From Thermogutta sp039793925 (GTDB lineage Bacteria > Planctomycetota > Planctomycetia > Pirellulales > Thermoguttaceae), in assembly GCF_039793925.1 (NCBI RefSeq), contig NZ_JBAMME010000199.1, positions 70,367 through 134,366 of the forward strand: DNA of 64,000 nucleotides. The letters are read 5' to 3'. Position 1 is the first letter of the stretch; the number at the start of each line of letters is the position of its first letter. The notes under the pieces were generated by a model that was given only the letters and a program-made list of their open reading frames with translations, was not told the origin of the DNA and made no database searches. The translations under genes and the position numbers were made by a program. Below are positions 17,811 through 27,292 of the stretch, in pieces.

Positions 17811-19127
17811 ATGCCTCTCTGGAAAATTGCCTGGCGAAGCATTCAACATCGGGCGGTGGCGTCGGCGCTCACGGCTTTCTCGATGGCCTTGGGCGTGGCC
17901 CTGGTGGTGGCGGTCCTGGTGATCTACCACGTGCTGGATCGTTCCTTTCGACGCAGTTCGCAGGGGTACGACATGATTGTCGGCTCCGCCAAGGGGGGGC
18001 CTTTGGAACTGGTGCTGAGTACCGTTTACTACCTCCAGCCGCCGCGGGGGACTATTCCGTATCAAGTTTACGAAGACCTCCACCACGGCCAGTTTGCCAC
18101 CGAGGTTGCGGCGGCCATTCCCGTATGCATCGGCGGCAGCTACGCCGGTTATCCGGTGATTGCCACCGTTCCCGAAATGTTTGAAGAGTTTCGTTACCTT
18201 GGCGACCGTCCCTATGAGTTCGAAGAAAATGGACGAAATTTCCGGCGTGATGCACCATTTGAGGCCGTCATCGGGGCGACTGTGGCGCGGAAGGCGGGGC
18301 TGAAAGTCGGAGACACGTTCCGCGTCACGCATGGCTTCGGTTCCCAGGGTGGCCATGAGCATCCCGAGGAATTCACAATCGTGGGGGTGCTTAAGCCCAC
18401 CGGAACACCCAACGACCGCGGAATCTTTGTGAACATCGAAGGGTTCTGGAAGCTCCATCTCCACGACCAGCAGCAATCGGCAAGCTCGGAAGGGGAAACC
18501 CAGAGCGAAGAACATAACTCCGCAACGAGCTCCAGTCACGAGGAATCAGAGCCAGCTCACAGCGAAAACGAGAAGCTGCTGACGGCCGTTCTGGTAAAAC
18601 GAGACTGGACAAATACGGCCAGGGCCTTGGCGCTCCCGCAACTTGTTGGCAAAGAGCCGGGCGTTCAATGCGTCATTCCCGCGGAGGAGGTCGCCAAACT
18701 GTTCGAAGGATTGCTGGGGAATATTCAGACCGTGCTGCTCATTTTCGCAGTGCTCATTGTGGTGGTGGCGGGGATCGGTCTGATGGTAAGCATTTACAAC
18801 TCAATGAGTGAGCGACGCCTGGAAATCGCGATCATGCGGGCGCTGGGGGCCAAGCGTACCACGGTGATGGCGGTCATCCTGCTGGAGTCAATCCTCCTCT
18901 CACTCGGTGGTGGGGCTTTTGGGGTCTGTTTGGGCCACGGACTGATCGGCGCTTTTTCGGGCGTCATATTCGAAGAAACCGGAGTCCAGATTTCCGCCCT
19001 CAGTTTCCAGCCCATTGAGCTTGTTTTGGTTCCAGGACTGATTATTTTAGCCTCGATCGTGGGCTATTTGCCCGCCCTCATCGCGTACCGGACGGATGTT
19101 GCCCGGGCTCTGGCCTCTGGCGTCTGA
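17811..19127 (+). CDS. ABC permease, MacB/FtsX family
   Basis: 438 residues. One N-terminal membrane helix (SALTAFSMALGVALVVAVLV), a large periplasmic MacB-type core domain (about 50-300), then three C-terminal helices of the FtsX domain (VLLIFAVLIVVVAGIGLMVS, the ALGAKRTTVMAVI loop and the final helix). A low-complexity stretch at about 215-250 is very rich in Ser, Glu and His (EEHNSATSSSHEESEPAHSE), which could bind metal. The ATG at 17811 starts at the first conserved residues PLWKIAWRSI. It pairs with the ATPase just upstream. The substrate is unknown. Confidence 0.88.
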   Translation: MPLWKIAWRSIQHRAVASALTAFSMALGVALVVAVLVIYHVLDRSFRRSSQGYDMIVGSAKGGPLELVLSTVYYLQPPRGTIPYQVYEDLHHGQFATEVAAAIPVCIGGSYAGYPVIATVPEMFEEFRYLGDRPYEFEENGRNFRRDAPFEAVIGATVARKAGLKVGDTFRVTHGFGSQGGHEHPEEFTIVGVLKPTGTPNDRGIFVNIEGFWKLHLHDQQQSASSEGETQSEEHNSATSSSHEESEPAHSENEKLLTAVLVKRDWTNTARALALPQLVGKEPGVQCVIPAEEVAKLFEGLLGNIQTVLLIFAVLIVVVAGIGLMVSIYNSMSERRLEIAIMRALGAKRTTVMAVILLESILLSLGGGAFGVCLGHGLIGAFSGVIFEETGVQISALSFQPIELVLVPGLIILASIVGYLPALIAYRTDVARALASGV

Positions 19128-19327
19128 TCTGGTCCCTCGGGAGTTGCAGGGGGTCTGCCATCTCGATGGCACAAGTTGCCGTATCCGCCGGGCCGGAACT
19201 TTTCTGTGGCGGTCGGGTTAATTTCCATTGGAGAGTGGTGGACGCTCTCCGGTCGGCAGCGGCTCAACAAACCCGACCCGTAGGATCTTCTTTGAGGTGT
19301 CGTGTTGCACATGTGGAGGATTGTCAG

Positions 19328-20068
19328 ATGAGGATGCGTGCGTGGACAGCAGTGCTGGTGTTTGGTTTGGGAGTAGCATTGGTCGCGGGAACAGCTCTTG
19401 CTCAGCCGCCGGGAGGACGGGGCGGACAGCGGGGACCGGGCGGCCCCTTCGGCTTCGGCCCAAGTGGCGGCATGGGCGTCCAGTTCCTCCTGCGGTCTGA
19501 AAAGATCCAAAAGGAGCTGGAGTTGACAGATGACCAGAAGGCCCAGCTCCAAAAGATTGCCGAGCAAGCTCGGGAGAAAATGCGAGAGGCATTCCAGAGT
19601 GGCCAGCGCGACCCACAACGGTTCCGTCAGCTGCAGGAAGAAACCAACAAGGCCATTCAGAATGTCCTTCTGCCCCATCAGCAGAAGCGGTTAAACCAGA
19701 TTCAACTCCAGTTGGGTGGAATCGCCGCGGCTGTGGAGCGGGAAGATGTTCGGAAGGAGTTGGGCATCAGTGAGGAGCAACTCACAAAGATCCGCGAGGC
19801 CCGCGACAAGGTTCGTGAGGAGCTTCGCGGCCAGCGCCCGCAGCAGGGTGAGCGTCCTGATCCCGCTCAGATGCGTGAGCGCTTCCGCGAAATGCGGCAA
19901 AAGGTAGAGGAAGCCGTGCTCGGTCAGCTCACCGAGGAGCAGAAGAAGAAATGGAACGAGATGATCGGTGAGAAGATCGACATCGACTTCAGCGAGCTGT
20001 TCCCCGCCCCGGCGGGTGGCCCCGGTGGCCCGGGCGGCCAACGTGGCGGTGGCAATCGGGGAACGTGA
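19328..20068 (+). CDS. Secreted LTxxQ (Spy/CpxP-like) protein
   Basis: 246 residues. The ATG at 19328 follows a GGAGG and starts a signal peptide (RAWTAVLVFGLGVALVAG, cleaved near ALAQPP). After a Gly/Arg/Pro-rich spacer the protein is almost entirely charged helix. Two LTxxQ motifs are visible, LTDDQKAQLQ and LTEEQKKKW, with a third-like LGISEEQL. These mark the Spy/CpxP/periplasmic heavy-metal sensor family, which act as chaperones or metal sensors. The tail is Pro/Gly-rich. It lies ~200 bases after the ABC permease but probably has its own transcript, because a strong hairpin follows it. Confidence 0.75.
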   Translation: MRMRAWTAVLVFGLGVALVAGTALAQPPGGRGGQRGPGGPFGFGPSGGMGVQFLLRSEKIQKELELTDDQKAQLQKIAEQAREKMREAFQSGQRDPQRFRQLQEETNKAIQNVLLPHQQKRLNQIQLQLGGIAAAVEREDVRKELGISEEQLTKIREARDKVREELRGQRPQQGERPDPAQMRERFREMRQKVEEAVLGQLTEEQKKKWNEMIGEKIDIDFSELFPAPAGGPGGPGGQRGGGNRGT

Positions 20069-20106
20069 TCCCCTGATCGAGGAATATCCGCGGGCATGAG
20101 TAACCA

Positions 20107-20175
20107 GGGGCCCGTTCCTAGACAAGCGATTTGATCAGTATTTTGATCGTATTAATGTCTCAACGAACGGGCCCC
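20107..20175 (+). terminator. Long stem-loop after the LTxxQ gene
   Basis: GGGGCCCGTTC (20107-20117) pairs perfectly with GAACGGGCCCC (20165-20175). The 47-base A/T-rich loop has its own small dyad (CGAT...ATCG). A short T-containing stretch follows. It starts 38 bases after the stop codon and probably ends that transcript, though the loop is long for a rho-independent terminator. Confidence 0.5.
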
Positions 20176-20312
20176 GATTCTTTGGCTTTTGGTTCACCTG
20201 CGGCTTTCTGGACAGATAGTTGCGGAACCTCATGAGGGTATCGGCTGTGAAATTGGAGGGGGACGATGGTGCGGGGACAAGTGCGCTGAGTCCCTTAATG
20301 GCAATCCTTAAG

Positions 20313-20329
20313 TGAGCGAATTTCGCTCA
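20313..20329. promoter_or_regulatory. Operator-like palindrome
   Basis: TGAGCGAA-T-TTCGCTCA is a perfect 8-bp inverted repeat around one base. Its size and symmetry suit a dimeric regulator. It lies about 270 bases before the gspE start. The binding protein is unknown, and it could also be a small hairpin. Confidence 0.35.
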
Positions 20330-20598
20330 TGACGGGGCCGGCTGTCTTTCACACCGTACCATACCCGCCTGAGATGGGCATTGTCTTACCTGCCTTGTTG
20401 GGATCATATTGAGGTCGAGCCGGTACTCGGTCGTCGGGGTCAGCAACGACCGGGAGGCCCTGGTGTGGAAGCAGAGAGCAGACCCGGGCCGAGTAGATGG
20501 AGGTTCGTGGAAAGAACGAGCGCTCCCCGTTCTTTGCGCAGCGTCCTGAACCACGGGACGTGCAGGGAGCGAGTCGTTTGACGAAGAGTGACGTTTCG

Positions 20599-22302
20599 AT
20601 GGAAGCAGGCGAAATCCTCGTGCGAAAAGGACTTTTGACTCCGCAGCAATTGCAGCTCGCCCGGCGAAACCAGGGCGAAGGACGACGTCTCGATCAGGCC
20701 GCCGTGGGGCTGGGGTTGCTGACGGAAGAGGAAGCGCTCCGCGCGCTGGGAGAAGAGCTCGGCATCGAGTATGTGGATTTGTCCGAAGTCAAAATCGACC
20801 CCAGCATTCTGCGGAATTTCCCGGTTAAATTCATCTATCGCGAATCGCTGTTCCCCATCAAGGACGAGAATGGCACCCTGGTGGTTGCCACGAGCGATCC
20901 GTTTAATCTTTATCCGCTTGATGAACTGGCCACCGCAACGGGGAAAACCGTCATCCCCGTTCTTGCCTCTCGTGCGGAAATCGCCAAGCTCATTAAGACG
21001 TATCTCGGAGTGGGCGGGGAGACAATCGACGAATTGATTGCCCAGAGTCAACAGGAAGAAGAAAACCAGATCGAATTACTGGAAGAAATTGAGACGGATG
21101 GCTCGGAGCTTTCCCAGCTTGCCCAGGAACCGTCGGTCGTTCGGCTGGTGAACGAAATTCTCCTGGAGGCGATTGAGCTGCGGGCCAGCGACGTCCACAT
21201 CGAATCGCAGCCCTCGGGGTTGAAAATCCGTTACCGTATCGACGGTGTTCTCCATCCACAGCCCGTTCCTCCTGAGATTAATCGATTCCAGGCGGCCATC
21301 ATCAGCCGTCTAAAAATTATGGCCCGCCTTAATATTGCGGAGCGTCGTCTCCCGCAAGATGGCCGAATCCAACTGCGAGTGGCGGGGCGCGAAGTGGACG
21401 TGCGCGTGTCGGTAATTCCCATGATCCATGGCGAGGGAGTTGTGCTCCGTCTGCTTGACAAAGGAGCGATGGAGTTCAATCTCCGTAAACTGGGCATGGA
21501 AGAGGATGTCTATCAGAAATTCCACGAATTGATCAACTTGCCCCACGGGATCATTCTGGTGACCGGTCCGACGGGTTCTGGTAAGACAACCACGCTCTAC
21601 AGCGCACTGTTAGAAATTCGCGACGAATCGATCAAAATCATCACCACCGAAGACCCTGTCGAATATCAGTTGGAAGGAATCAACCAGATCCAGGTGCACC
21701 CCAAAATCGGGTTGACTTTTGCCAACTCGCTGAGAAGCATCCTCCGGCACGACCCGGATGTCATTCTGGTGGGCGAAATCCGTGACCTAGAAACCGCGGA
21801 GAACGCCATCCAGGCATCCTTGACCGGTCACCTGGTGTTCAGCACTCTGCACACCAATGATGCGGCGGGGGCCTTCACTCGCTTAACCGATATGGGGGTG
21901 GAACCGTTCCTGGTGTCGAGCACAGTCGAGGCGGTGATGGCCCAGCGGTTGGTCCGCACACTGTGTCCGGAATGCAAAGAACCGTATCGGCCAAAACCCG
22001 AGGAACTGCCTCGCGATTTCCCCAGGGAAATCCTCGAGGAAGGTGTCCTGCTTTATCGGGCGGTTGGATGTCGAGCGTGCCGACATGTGGGATATAAAGG
22101 GCGGATCGGTATCTTCGAGCTCCTGGTCAGCAGCGAGCGCATTCGGGAACTCGCTCACGATAGGGCCAGCAGTTGGGCGATCCGACAGGCTGCTATTGAA
22201 GAAGGGATGATCACCCTTCGTCAGGACGCTTGGCGGAAAGTTTTGAGCGGTCGGACTACAATTGAAGAGATAGACCGCGTCACCCGCCCGGATGAGCATT
22301 AG
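20599..22302 (+). CDS. gspE: Type II secretion/pilus assembly ATPase GspE/PilB
   Basis: 567 residues. The N-terminal MshEN-type domain (ILVRKGLLTPQQLQLARR, ALRALGEELGIEYVDL) is followed by the ATPase core. This has Walker A GPTGSGKTTT, the Asp box IITTEDPVEYQ, Walker B VGEIRD, and the His box LTGHLVFSTLHTND. A zinc-binding pair of CxxC motifs is present (CPECKEPY and CRACRHVGYKGR), as in GspE and PilB. The ATPase powers pseudopilus assembly through GspF. The ATG at 20599 starts just before the conserved domain. The gene heads an operon with F, G, H, I, J, K, L-like and M-like genes in order. Confidence 0.95.
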   Translation: MEAGEILVRKGLLTPQQLQLARRNQGEGRRLDQAAVGLGLLTEEEALRALGEELGIEYVDLSEVKIDPSILRNFPVKFIYRESLFPIKDENGTLVVATSDPFNLYPLDELATATGKTVIPVLASRAEIAKLIKTYLGVGGETIDELIAQSQQEEENQIELLEEIETDGSELSQLAQEPSVVRLVNEILLEAIELRASDVHIESQPSGLKIRYRIDGVLHPQPVPPEINRFQAAIISRLKIMARLNIAERRLPQDGRIQLRVAGREVDVRVSVIPMIHGEGVVLRLLDKGAMEFNLRKLGMEEDVYQKFHELINLPHGIILVTGPTGSGKTTTLYSALLEIRDESIKIITTEDPVEYQLEGINQIQVHPKIGLTFANSLRSILRHDPDVILVGEIRDLETAENAIQASLTGHLVFSTLHTNDAAGAFTRLTDMGVEPFLVSSTVEAVMAQRLVRTLCPECKEPYRPKPEELPRDFPREILEEGVLLYRAVGCRACRHVGYKGRIGIFELLVSSERIRELAHDRASSWAIRQAAIEEGMITLRQDAWRKVLSGRTTIEEIDRVTRPDEH

Positions 22303-22481
22303 ACAGCTCGGTTTTCGATTTGTCGTAATGGGATGAATCGTAATGCGGCATCCGTTCCTGAAATGGATGGCACGGTAGTCGCCAAAGTGGGCGGGTGTGA
22401 CCAGAGCTTTGAAAAATAGAGTGGCGGTACGTCATCGTCGGTGCGGGTGCGGCCCGTCTGGCCCTCTCGTGCGGGGAAAAG

Positions 22482-23684
22482 ATGCCCGAGTACAGTTACG
22501 TCGCGGTTGACAGTAGCGGCAAGAAGGTGACCGGGTCGATCGAGGCGGCGACCCAGCGGGAAGCGCTTGCCACGATTGCCAGTCGGGAGCTTTATCCTGT
22601 CGAGATCCGTGCTGAGGCCCCGCCCCGACGTCTCTTTCAGCGCAGTCGCGTTCCTGCCCAAACCATGGCCGTGGTCTACGGTCAGCTCGCTGACCTCCTG
22701 CGCAGCGGCGTTCCCCTGTTGAAGGCGCTGCAAATTGTCCGCGCGCAGTCTATTCATCCGGTGCTTAAAGAAGTTCTGGGCGAAGTGGCCCGGCGGGTGG
22801 AAGACGGAGCAGGGCTGGGCGATGCCATGGCCCGTTTCCCGCACATCTTCAGCGAAATGGCCGTGAGCATGGTGCGGGCGGGAACCGAAGGCGGTTTTTT
22901 GGAAGAGGCCCTCTACCGCGTCTCGGAATTTACCGAAGCCACAGAGGATTTGCGGAAGCGCGTCAAAGGGGCGATGGCGTATCCCGTCATGCTGATGATC
23001 ATCGGCACGATTGTGGTGAGCGCCCTGTTGGTCTTTCTTGTGCCGAAGTTTGAGGGGCTCTTTGAAAATCTCCGCAACCGGAACGAGCTACCCGCCTTGA
23101 CCGAAGGGCTACTCTCCTTCAGTGCCTTCCTCCAATCCTGGGGGCTTTGGGTTGCGGGCGGAGTCGTGGTGGTAATTATGGCACTCCGTACATGGCTGCG
23201 AAGTGAATCGGGTCGCCGAGTTTGGGACCAATACATCATCAAGGTGCCCATTTTGGGGACGATCGTTCTGAACTTTGCGGTTGCCCGGTTTTGCCGCGTT
23301 TTGGGAACTTTGTTACGGAATGGCGTTCAGATCCTGCGAGCCCTGGAGATTGCGAGCGAAGCGACGGGAAACGTTCTTTTGGCGGAAGCAATTCAGAAAG
23401 CCGCCAAAAGCATTTCTCAGGGCCAGCGATTGGCGGTGCCCCTCGCCAGTTGCCGGCTCTTTCCTCCAATGGTGATCGAGATGATCTCAGTGGCAGAAGA
23501 GGCCAACACGCTGGAAACCGTCCTCATACAAATTGCGGAGGCCCTGGAGCGGAGAACATGGCGTCAGCTCGATGTGGGGGTGCGGTTGCTCGAGCCGATT
23601 CTCCTCCTCCTCGTGGCGTCCGGGGTTTTGGTGGTGGTCGTGGCCCTGCTTCTGCCTATCTTCAAGATGAGCCAAGCGATTTAG
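22482..23684 (+). CDS. gspF: Type II secretion inner-membrane protein GspF
   Basis: 400 residues, normal length. It starts with EYSYVAVDSSGKKVTGSIEA and has two T2SSF repeat domains (about 60-190 and 265-390), each ending in membrane helices. Three hydrophobic segments are visible near 165-190, 215-240 and 370-395. GspF is the platform that couples GspE motion to pseudopilin polymerisation. A 180-base gap to gspE lacks a gene. Confidence 0.95.
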   Translation: MPEYSYVAVDSSGKKVTGSIEAATQREALATIASRELYPVEIRAEAPPRRLFQRSRVPAQTMAVVYGQLADLLRSGVPLLKALQIVRAQSIHPVLKEVLGEVARRVEDGAGLGDAMARFPHIFSEMAVSMVRAGTEGGFLEEALYRVSEFTEATEDLRKRVKGAMAYPVMLMIIGTIVVSALLVFLVPKFEGLFENLRNRNELPALTEGLLSFSAFLQSWGLWVAGGVVVVIMALRTWLRSESGRRVWDQYIIKVPILGTIVLNFAVARFCRVLGTLLRNGVQILRALEIASEATGNVLLAEAIQKAAKSISQGQRLAVPLASCRLFPPMVIEMISVAEEANTLETVLIQIAEALERRTWRQLDVGVRLLEPILLLLVASGVLVVVVALLLPIFKMSQAI

Positions 23685-23895
23685 CCGGCAAAGTCGGCCA
23701 CGGCCGCGTGACGACAGCGATCTGCATACGGTGGCCTTCAATTTTGGGGGCCTATCCCCTTCGATAATGGGGCGAAGCGTTTTCGCGTGGGAAGCGTTAG
23801 TATTTTTGGAGGGATGACTTGAAGGGACCGGCGGAAAGGGGTATATGCCCAACCGGAGAAGGGAAGAAGGTCTGATAAAGAAGGATGAGGTTGTG

Positions 23896-24348
23896 ATGAA
23901 GCCAACGACTATTTGGAAAGTGGAGATGAATCGGGAACGCCGGCGAGGCTTGACCCTCATTGAAGTTCTCATTGTGCTGACGATTCTCCTGGTGATCGCT
24001 TCGCTGGCGGTGACAAACCTCATTCCGATGCAGCGTCGGGCGTACGAAAATGCGGCCCGGACGCAGATTAAGGCGTTTGAACAGGCCTGTGACGCCTATT
24101 ATCTTGACCTCAACGATTATCCTCCCTCGCTGGATGCGCTAATCATGCCACCTGCGGACCTTCCTGATCCGACCAAGTGGAATGGGCCTTATCTGAATGC
24201 CCAAGCCGTGCCGTTGGATCCGTGGCAGCATGAGTACCTGTACATGTATCCACCTCAGCACAATACGACAGGCCGGCCCGACATCTGGTCCATGGGCCCC
24301 GACGGGGTGGATGGCACAGAAGATGACATCACAAATTGGGGCCAGTAA
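23896..24348 (+). CDS. gspG: Major pseudopilin GspG
   Basis: 150 residues. The prepilin leader ends at RRRG, followed by LTLIEVLIVLTILLVIASLAV, with Gly-1 and Glu+5 conserved and Leu in place of the usual methylated Phe/Met at +1. The C-terminal half has the GspG pattern YYLDLNDYPPSLDAL, WNGPYL, DPWQHEYLYMYP and the acidic calcium loop GPDGVDGTEDDI. The ATG at 23896 has GAGG five bases upstream. A later ATG at 23926 would give a shorter leader. It is the main subunit of the periplasmic pseudopilus. Confidence 0.93.
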   Translation: MKPTTIWKVEMNRERRRGLTLIEVLIVLTILLVIASLAVTNLIPMQRRAYENAARTQIKAFEQACDAYYLDLNDYPPSLDALIMPPADLPDPTKWNGPYLNAQAVPLDPWQHEYLYMYPPQHNTTGRPDIWSMGPDGVDGTEDDITNWGQ

Positions 24349-24399
24349 AGGGGTAACGCCGGGAACGGCTTGATCATTTCAAACTATGAGAACCACGTT

Positions 24400-25227
24400 A
24401 TGGGACTTCACCGCCTCGTTTCACCGGTCGGCATGCCCGCCCGCGTCTTGCTGGCTTGCCATCAGAGCCAGCAGGAACTCTTTGGATTAAAGTCGCGTTG
24501 GGAGCGACCAGTGCGGCGAGGTTTCACGCTTGTCGAAATCATCATCGTTCTGGGAATTATCGTGATCATCGGTGGCTTGGTGCTGACGGCCATTCAGAAG
24601 CCGATGGCGGGCCGACGTCTCCAGCTCGCGGCTGATCAGATTCGGGTGGAATGGGCCCGGGCGCGGAGTCGAGCCATGGCCAGTGGTCGAATTTATTGCT
24701 TCATCTGCGAAGTGGGGGGAAGCGGATACGCCGTCCAGCCATGGAGTGACGCGGGAATCGAATCCGCCGGACTTACGGAGGCGGATCAGTCGCTGCCACC
24801 ACTGGATAGTGGAAGCGCTGCCGGGTCATCGCTCCTGGGTTCGCAGAGTGGCAACATGGGCTTGGACACTGTGATCACCGGTCGGAAAGAATTGCCGGAA
24901 AAGATCACATTCGCGGACATGCAGGTGATGGACTCCAACTTGAGCGCCACCTTTTCAGAAGACGTGACCGGTTTGGGAGCGGACGCATCCATCATGGGAG
25001 CTCTGGGGACGGGCACTCCCACAGGAGGCACCGCTTCCGGTACCACCATCTTCTTTTTTCCGGATGGATCGACCAGTTCGGCCCTTCTGACGCTGCAAAA
25101 CGAGTATGGACGGCGGATTGATATCTCGCTTCGTGGGCTGACCGGCTCTGTCCTGGTTGGCGATCCTTACAACGGAGAGCATGAGGAGGGCACCACACTG
25201 GTCGGGCAGCAGGGCTCTTTGCCATGA
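24400..25227 (+). CDS. Minor pseudopilin GspH-like
   Basis: 275 residues. After a long leader (~40 residues) the class III signal RRGFTLVEIIIVLGIIVIIGG appears with Gly-1 and Glu+5. The next segment (AADQIRVEWARARSRAMASG) is typical of GspH/FimT. A Ser/Gly/Thr-rich central insertion is unusual, and the last ~70 residues (TTIFFFPDGSTSSALLTL, GRRIDISLRGLTG) form the GspH beta domain. The start is uncertain (ATG 24400, TTG 24370, or ATG 24433). Its TGA overlaps the next ATG (ATGA), indicating translational coupling. Confidence 0.85.
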   Translation: MGLHRLVSPVGMPARVLLACHQSQQELFGLKSRWERPVRRGFTLVEIIIVLGIIVIIGGLVLTAIQKPMAGRRLQLAADQIRVEWARARSRAMASGRIYCFICEVGGSGYAVQPWSDAGIESAGLTEADQSLPPLDSGSAAGSSLLGSQSGNMGLDTVITGRKELPEKITFADMQVMDSNLSATFSEDVTGLGADASIMGALGTGTPTGGTASGTTIFFFPDGSTSSALLTLQNEYGRRIDISLRGLTGSVLVGDPYNGEHEEGTTLVGQQGSLP

Positions 25228-25745
25228 CCACCGCAGCGAACACGATTGTCCGAAAGAGTTACCGCAGGCGGGAATCTCGGGGCTTCACGATCCTGGAGGT
25301 GATCCTTGCACTTGCCATTCTTTTAACGTCATTGGCAGCGATCGGACAACTCGTGTACAACGCGTATCGAAATGCTGCGCGGGTCCGGGATCTCACGCGA
25401 GCGCAACTCATCGCGGAGGCAATTCTGGCGCAGCTTAATGCGGGAGCGCTGCCGCTGGAAACCGTGGCTGATGCTCCGGTCGAAGACATTGACGACACGG
25501 CAGAACCAGGATGGCTTTACACTGTGGACATTGCCCCGCTGGAGTTGGATGGGCTGCTCAGTGTGCAGGTGATCGTGGCCCAGGACCCGAGCATGGTGGC
25601 CCATCCGGTTCAGTACAGCCTGACGCAATGGATGCTCGATCCTACGATGGAATTTACTCAACCTGGCGAACAGGAGAGTGCGGGGACAATGTCGGCTGGC
25701 TCCGCCGGGAGCGGCTCCGGGTCGGCGGAAACATCAAACGAGTAA
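25224..25745 (+). CDS. Minor pseudopilin GspI-like
   Basis: 173 residues. The prepilin signal is SRGFTILEVILALAILLTSLAAIG with Gly-1 and Glu+5. The segment NAARVRDLTRAQLIAEAILAQL matches the GspI pattern after the helix. The C-terminus is Ser/Gly/Ala-rich and probably disordered. It starts inside the stop codon of the GspH-like gene. GspI, J and K form the pseudopilus tip complex. Confidence 0.85.
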   Translation: MTTAANTIVRKSYRRRESRGFTILEVILALAILLTSLAAIGQLVYNAYRNAARVRDLTRAQLIAEAILAQLNAGALPLETVADAPVEDIDDTAEPGWLYTVDIAPLELDGLLSVQVIVAQDPSMVAHPVQYSLTQWMLDPTMEFTQPGEQESAGTMSAGSAGSGSGSAETSNE

Positions 25746-25788
25746 GTGCAGTGGGGTGGGTCAGTGCATTGAAAGCCTGGCAAAGATC

Positions 25789-27225
25789 ATGAGTGACGCA
25801 AGCGGCATCCATGGGAGAAGATCCGGCGGGCCTGGGCGGTATCGCCCCGACTGGTTGCTGAGGGACCGTGGGTTCACGCTGCTGGAAGTCATCGTGGCCT
25901 TGGGGTTGGTCGCGATTCTTCTCGCTGCGCTCGGAGCCGCGGTGGACTTCCACTACCGAGTCGTTCAGAAGGCCCGGGCCCAGGTGGAGGAAGCCCAACT
26001 TGCTCGCACCCTTCTGGAACGCATTGCCCAGGACATCCGGGGCGCGGTGCCGTATGATCCAGTCAATTTTGAGAAGCTCATCCCTGGCCTGGTTACCCAA
26101 GCGGCACAGAGTGATCTGTCGTCACTTGCCGGCGCTGCAGGTTTGGATAGCGAATTGTTGGGGGAATTAACCGGCGGTAGCGATGTCAGTGAATTGGGCG
26201 GAGATTGGACCATGACGACGCTGCCCCGGTCGGTCCCGGGGTTGTACGGCGGATCCGACTGGATCGAGGTAGATGTCAGCCGACTGCCTCGCCCAGACCA
26301 ACTTTCCTCGGAAATCATGTTGTCCTCAGAAGGTCTTTTCATCGACCGCGTGAGTGATGTGAAAACGGTAGCCTACTTTGTCGTTTCGCCCGAGGAAACG
26401 ATTAACTATTCATTCGCGGCTATGCCGGGCATAACCGGGTTTGAAGAGCAGGGGGGACTGGTACGGCGGGAACTGGACCGGGCGGTCACGGTCTGGGCAG
26501 CACAAACCGGTGAGCTCGACACGATTGACCAGCAACTCCAGCCCATCGCTCCCGAAGTGGCAGCCATCCAGTTCGCTTACTTTGATGGCTCAGGATGGAC
26601 CGACTCATGGGACTCAGGCTCCCAGGGGTGCCTTCCTAAAGCGGTGGAAATACGCCTGTATCTGCGTCCGAAATCGGTCGGCCTTGACGAGACCTTTTCC
26701 GCTCCTTCCTCTTCGTCCGGCACGCTCACGGACGTGTCTTCTGAGGGCGTAAGCGGAATGGCGAGTACCAGTTCAGGACTTCTGCTGGATACAAGTGCCT
26801 ACCATGTGTATCGCACGGTGGTGTACTTGCCGGCTGCGCATGAAACCGGAACTCTTGGCGCGACGGCGGGGGCGGAAAGTACGGGTGGATCGGGCTCCGG
26901 TGAGGAAATGACGCCCGAGGAAGAAAGTATGGAAGAAACGCCACAGGAGCAGGCCCCTTCAGGAAGTGGGGGCACATCGGGATCGGGAGGTAGTCGATCG
27001 GGAGAATCAGGGCGTGACAGTGGTTCAGGCCGCGATGGCGGTGGGAGGAGTTCTGGGGAAGGTGGTCGGGGCGGTCCACCCCCAAGTCCCGGTCCCTCCG
27101 GAGGAGCGCCGCCGGGTGGGGTTGGTCCACCACCGTCGGGGTCCGGCGGTCCGCCGTCTGGCGCACCGGGAGGTTCGCCGGGCACTCCGCCGAGGGACTT
27201 TCCGCCGGGAGGGCCATCCCGATGA
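25789..27225 (+). CDS. Minor pseudopilin GspJ-like with long disordered tail
   Basis: 478 residues, about twice the usual GspJ length. The signal RGFTLLEVIVALGLVAILLAALG has Gly-1 and Glu+5. The body includes QLARTLLERIAQDIRGAV and later AAIQFAYFDGSGWTDSW, which fits GspJ. The last ~110 residues are Gly/Ser/Pro/Glu repeats with no predicted fold, ending in PPGGPSR. The ATG at 25789 is chosen because upstream codons overlap the previous gene without signal-like content. The tail is unusual for this family. Confidence 0.85.
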   Translation: MSDASGIHGRRSGGPGRYRPDWLLRDRGFTLLEVIVALGLVAILLAALGAAVDFHYRVVQKARAQVEEAQLARTLLERIAQDIRGAVPYDPVNFEKLIPGLVTQAAQSDLSSLAGAAGLDSELLGELTGGSDVSELGGDWTMTTLPRSVPGLYGGSDWIEVDVSRLPRPDQLSSEIMLSSEGLFIDRVSDVKTVAYFVVSPEETINYSFAAMPGITGFEEQGGLVRRELDRAVTVWAAQTGELDTIDQQLQPIAPEVAAIQFAYFDGSGWTDSWDSGSQGCLPKAVEIRLYLRPKSVGLDETFSAPSSSSGTLTDVSSEGVSGMASTSSGLLLDTSAYHVYRTVVYLPAAHETGTLGATAGAESTGGSGSGEEMTPEEESMEETPQEQAPSGSGGTSGSGGSRSGESGRDSGSGRDGGGRSSGEGGRGGPPPSPGPSGGAPPGGVGPPPSGSGGPPSGAPGGSPGTPPRDFPPGGPSR

Positions 27226-27292
27226 TTTGGCTGATTCGAGAGGTCTTCATACATGAGCGGACGCTTTATGTGACTGCTCTGCTGGGCGCGAT

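Larger units (their letters stand above)
20069..20598 (+). other. Long intergenic region before the secretion operon
   Basis: 530 bases. It holds a long hairpin (20107-20175) and an operator-like palindrome (20313-20329). The last ~200 bases before gspE contain no convincing gene. Open frames extending 34 codons upstream of the gspE ATG lack conserved sequence. The promoter of the secretion operon is expected here. Confidence 0.5.
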
